15,000 nucleotides of DNA, taken from contig CAJNDS010000051.1 in assembly GCA_905221605.1 (NCBI GenBank), positions 3,545 through 18,544 of the forward strand, given 5' to 3'. The position numbers were made by a program, and so were the translations under genes. Below the pieces are notes generated by a model that saw only the letters and a list, made by a program, of their open reading frames with translations, was not told the DNA's origin and did not search any database. This document shows positions 13,696 to 15,000 of this stretch, piece by piece (position 1 is the stretch's first letter; every line of letters begins with the position of its first letter). The stretch is from Symbiodinium natans. Its lineage: Eukaryota; Sar; Dinophyceae; Suessiales; Symbiodiniaceae.

Positions 13696-13733
13696 GTTTA
13701 GGGTTTAGGGTTTAGGGTATACGGTTTAGGGTT
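13696..13733 (+). repeat. Short TTTAGGG tract, downstream edge of gene island
   Basis: Three perfect heptamers and one variant copy (ATACGGTTTAGGG) lie in the same orientation as the tract at 12461-12492. The gene-like sequence thus lies between two directly oriented telomeric tracts. Confidence 0.9.
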
Positions 13734-13896
13734 CAGCATCTCATGTCCAAGCATTCACTAGTCAAGCTCGATACTCTGGTATTGAAAATAAGCCACCCAC
13801 CCATTGGATCCCATAGCATTAGAAAAAATAATTTAGTTTCCTAATTTCTTTTAATCAAAATGATAGGCCCCCAAACGCACCACTAAGCAAACCACT
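13734..13896. other. AT-rich low-copy spacer
   Basis: There is no open frame of note. An AT-rich part at about 13825-13862 contains runs of A and T. It separates the gene island from the minisatellite. Confidence 0.4.
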
Positions 13897-14806
13897 CCTA
13901 AACCCTAAAGTCCAAGGCCCAGTAGGCCCTAAACCCTAAAGTCCAAGGCTACCCCCCTAAATCCTAAAGCCCAAGGCCAGTGGCCCTAAACCTAAAACCT
14001 AAAGCGCAAGGCTCAGTAGTCCTTGACCAGTAGGCCCTAAAACCTAAAGCCCAAGGCCAGTGGGGGCCGAGGCCAGTAGGCCCTAAACCCTAGAGCCCAA
14101 GGCCCAGTAGGCCCTAAAACCTAAAGCCCAAGGCTAGGCCCTAAAACCCTAAAGCTGAAGGCCTACCTCAGCCTAAAGCCCAAGGCCCAAGAGGCCCTAA
14201 AACCTAACGCTCAAGGCCCAGTAGGCCCTTAAACCTAAAGCCCAAGGTGCAGTCGGCCCTACAACCTAAAGCCCAAGGCCCAGTAAGGCCAGTGGCCCCT
14301 AAATGGTAAAGCCCAAGGCCCAGTCGGCCAGCCCAAAGCCAGCTAAAGCCCAAGGCCCAAAACCTAAGCCCGACCTAAAGCCCAAGGCCCAGTAGGCCCC
14401 AAGACCGCCCCAGGCCCAGTAGACCCTAAAACCTGAAGCCCAAGCCCCAGTACCCAAAGCCCAAGGCCCAGTAGGCCCCAAAACCTAAAGCCCAAGGCCC
14501 AGTAGGCACTAAAACCTAAAGCCCAAGGCGAGTGGCCCCCAAGACCTAAAGCCCAGGGCCTAGTAGGCCCTAAAACCGAAAGCCCAAGGCCCTGTAGGCC
14601 CTAAAACCTAAAGCCCAAGGCCTACTAGGCCCTAAAACCTAAAGCCCAAGGCCAGTGGCCCCGAAATCCTAAAGACCAAGGCTTAGTAGGCCCTAAAACC
14701 TAAAGCCCAAGGCCCAGTAGGCCCTAAGACCAAAGCCAAAGGCCCAGCCCTAAAACCTAAAGCCCAAGGCCCAGTAGGTCCTAAAACCTAAAGCCCAAGG
14801 CCAGTG
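13897..14806 (+). repeat. ~31 bp minisatellite, roughly 25-30 copies
   Basis: The consensus is CTAAAACCTAAAGCCCAAGG followed by CCCAGTAGGC. Variants include short units lacking CCAGTAGG and forms with AGTGGCCCC. Most copies keep AAAGCCCAAGG. Each unit carries a CCCTAAA-like word, and the first copies read CCCTAAACCCTAAAG, so the unit may have grown from telomeric sequence. The Trp/Gly/Ala-rich minus-strand frame at 14299-14481 is decoded repeat. Confidence 0.9.
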
Positions 14807-14811
14807 GCGCG

Positions 14812-14937
14812 GGAAATGGCCCTTAGCCACAAAGAAATGACCCTTAGCCATGAAGAAATGGCCCTTAGCCACGAAGAAATGATCCTTAGCCGCGAAGAAA
14901 TGACCCTTAGCCACGAAGAAACGACCCTTAGCCCACG
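14812..14937 (+). repeat. 21 bp tandem repeat, six copies
   Basis: The unit GAAATGACCCTTAGCCAC plus GAA recurs with a strict 21-base period (CCTTAGCC at 14821, 14842, 14863, 14884 and 14905, and CCTTAG at 14926). A G/A change (TGGCCC against TGACCC) alternates among early copies. It starts almost directly after the 31 bp minisatellite, with only GCGCG-type sequence between. Confidence 0.92.
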
Positions 14938-15000
14938 AATGTGTATAGGGTTTAAATATATAAGGTAAGAGAGGTTTAGGGTGTAGGGTTTAGGGCTTAG
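14938..15000 (+). repeat. AT-rich junction into degenerate TTTAGGG
   Basis: A short AT-rich piece leads into GAGGTTTAGGG, TGTAGGG, TTTAGGG and CTTAGGG, which run to the window edge. A further telomeric-type block probably continues beyond. Confidence 0.75.

Noticed and set aside
14299-14481. Trp/Gly/Ala-rich minus-strand frame
   Set aside because: It is decoded 31 bp minisatellite.
13897-14937. CRISPR-like array
   Set aside because: There are no unique spacers between constant repeats. The tandem units are contiguous and the context is eukaryotic.

Overview
This window looks like eukaryotic nuclear DNA from a subtelomere-like or otherwise repeat-saturated region. Its main component is the heptamer TTTAGGG/CCCTAAA, in at least fifteen separate perfect or decayed arrays in both orientations, mixed with minisatellites, microsatellites, long C/G homopolymers and inverted-repeat (foldback) elements. 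TTTAGGG telomeres are known from land plants, several algal groups and dinoflagellates/chromerids. Internal TTTAGGG arrays, poly-C runs and sparse gene islands make a dinoflagellate or another alga my preferred guess, but this is inference. No rRNA, tRNA, spliced-leader or conserved marker gene was seen to settle it.

Layout. 1-560: poly-C, a CCCTAAA array and decayed telomeric sequence. 686-998: TATATATG/TATG microsatellite. 1064-1849: a family of ~110-165 bp interspersed units (called R1 here). 2080-2600: decayed G-strand telomeric repeats. 2740-2950: a trinucleotide-patterned tract that switches strand. 3000-3866: telomeric sequence that flips orientation twice, including an abrupt G-strand to C-strand junction at 3461/3463. 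3867-4658: a 0.8 kb nested foldback element. 4964-7475: a composite of three repeat types (called T, P and S) with telomeric filler and two other local repeats. 7863-8163: the longest telomeric array. 8164-9100: a GC-rich island with a minisatellite. 9117-9273: a second, unrelated foldback element. 9471-9841: a spaced duplication. 10123-10388: a relative of the second foldback, split by a telomeric array. 10395-11405: more telomeric arrays with a second G-to-C inversion. 11615-12440: CTCTAT, CTCTTAG/CTCTTGG and CT simple repeats. 12461-13733: the only convincing gene-like island, between two short TTTAGGG tracts. 13897-14806: a ~31 bp minisatellite. 14812-14937: a 21 bp tandem repeat.

Genes. 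Only one open frame (12588-13184, plus strand; frame open further upstream) has protein-like composition. It is an uncharacterised protein of about 198 residues or more with an apparent alpha/beta pattern. A second short frame just downstream shares a small C-terminal motif with it. The other long open frames are products of simple or tandem repeats. The main interest is structural: two foldback families, a palindromic module shared by otherwise different repeats, and telomeric arrays at the breakpoints of other elements.
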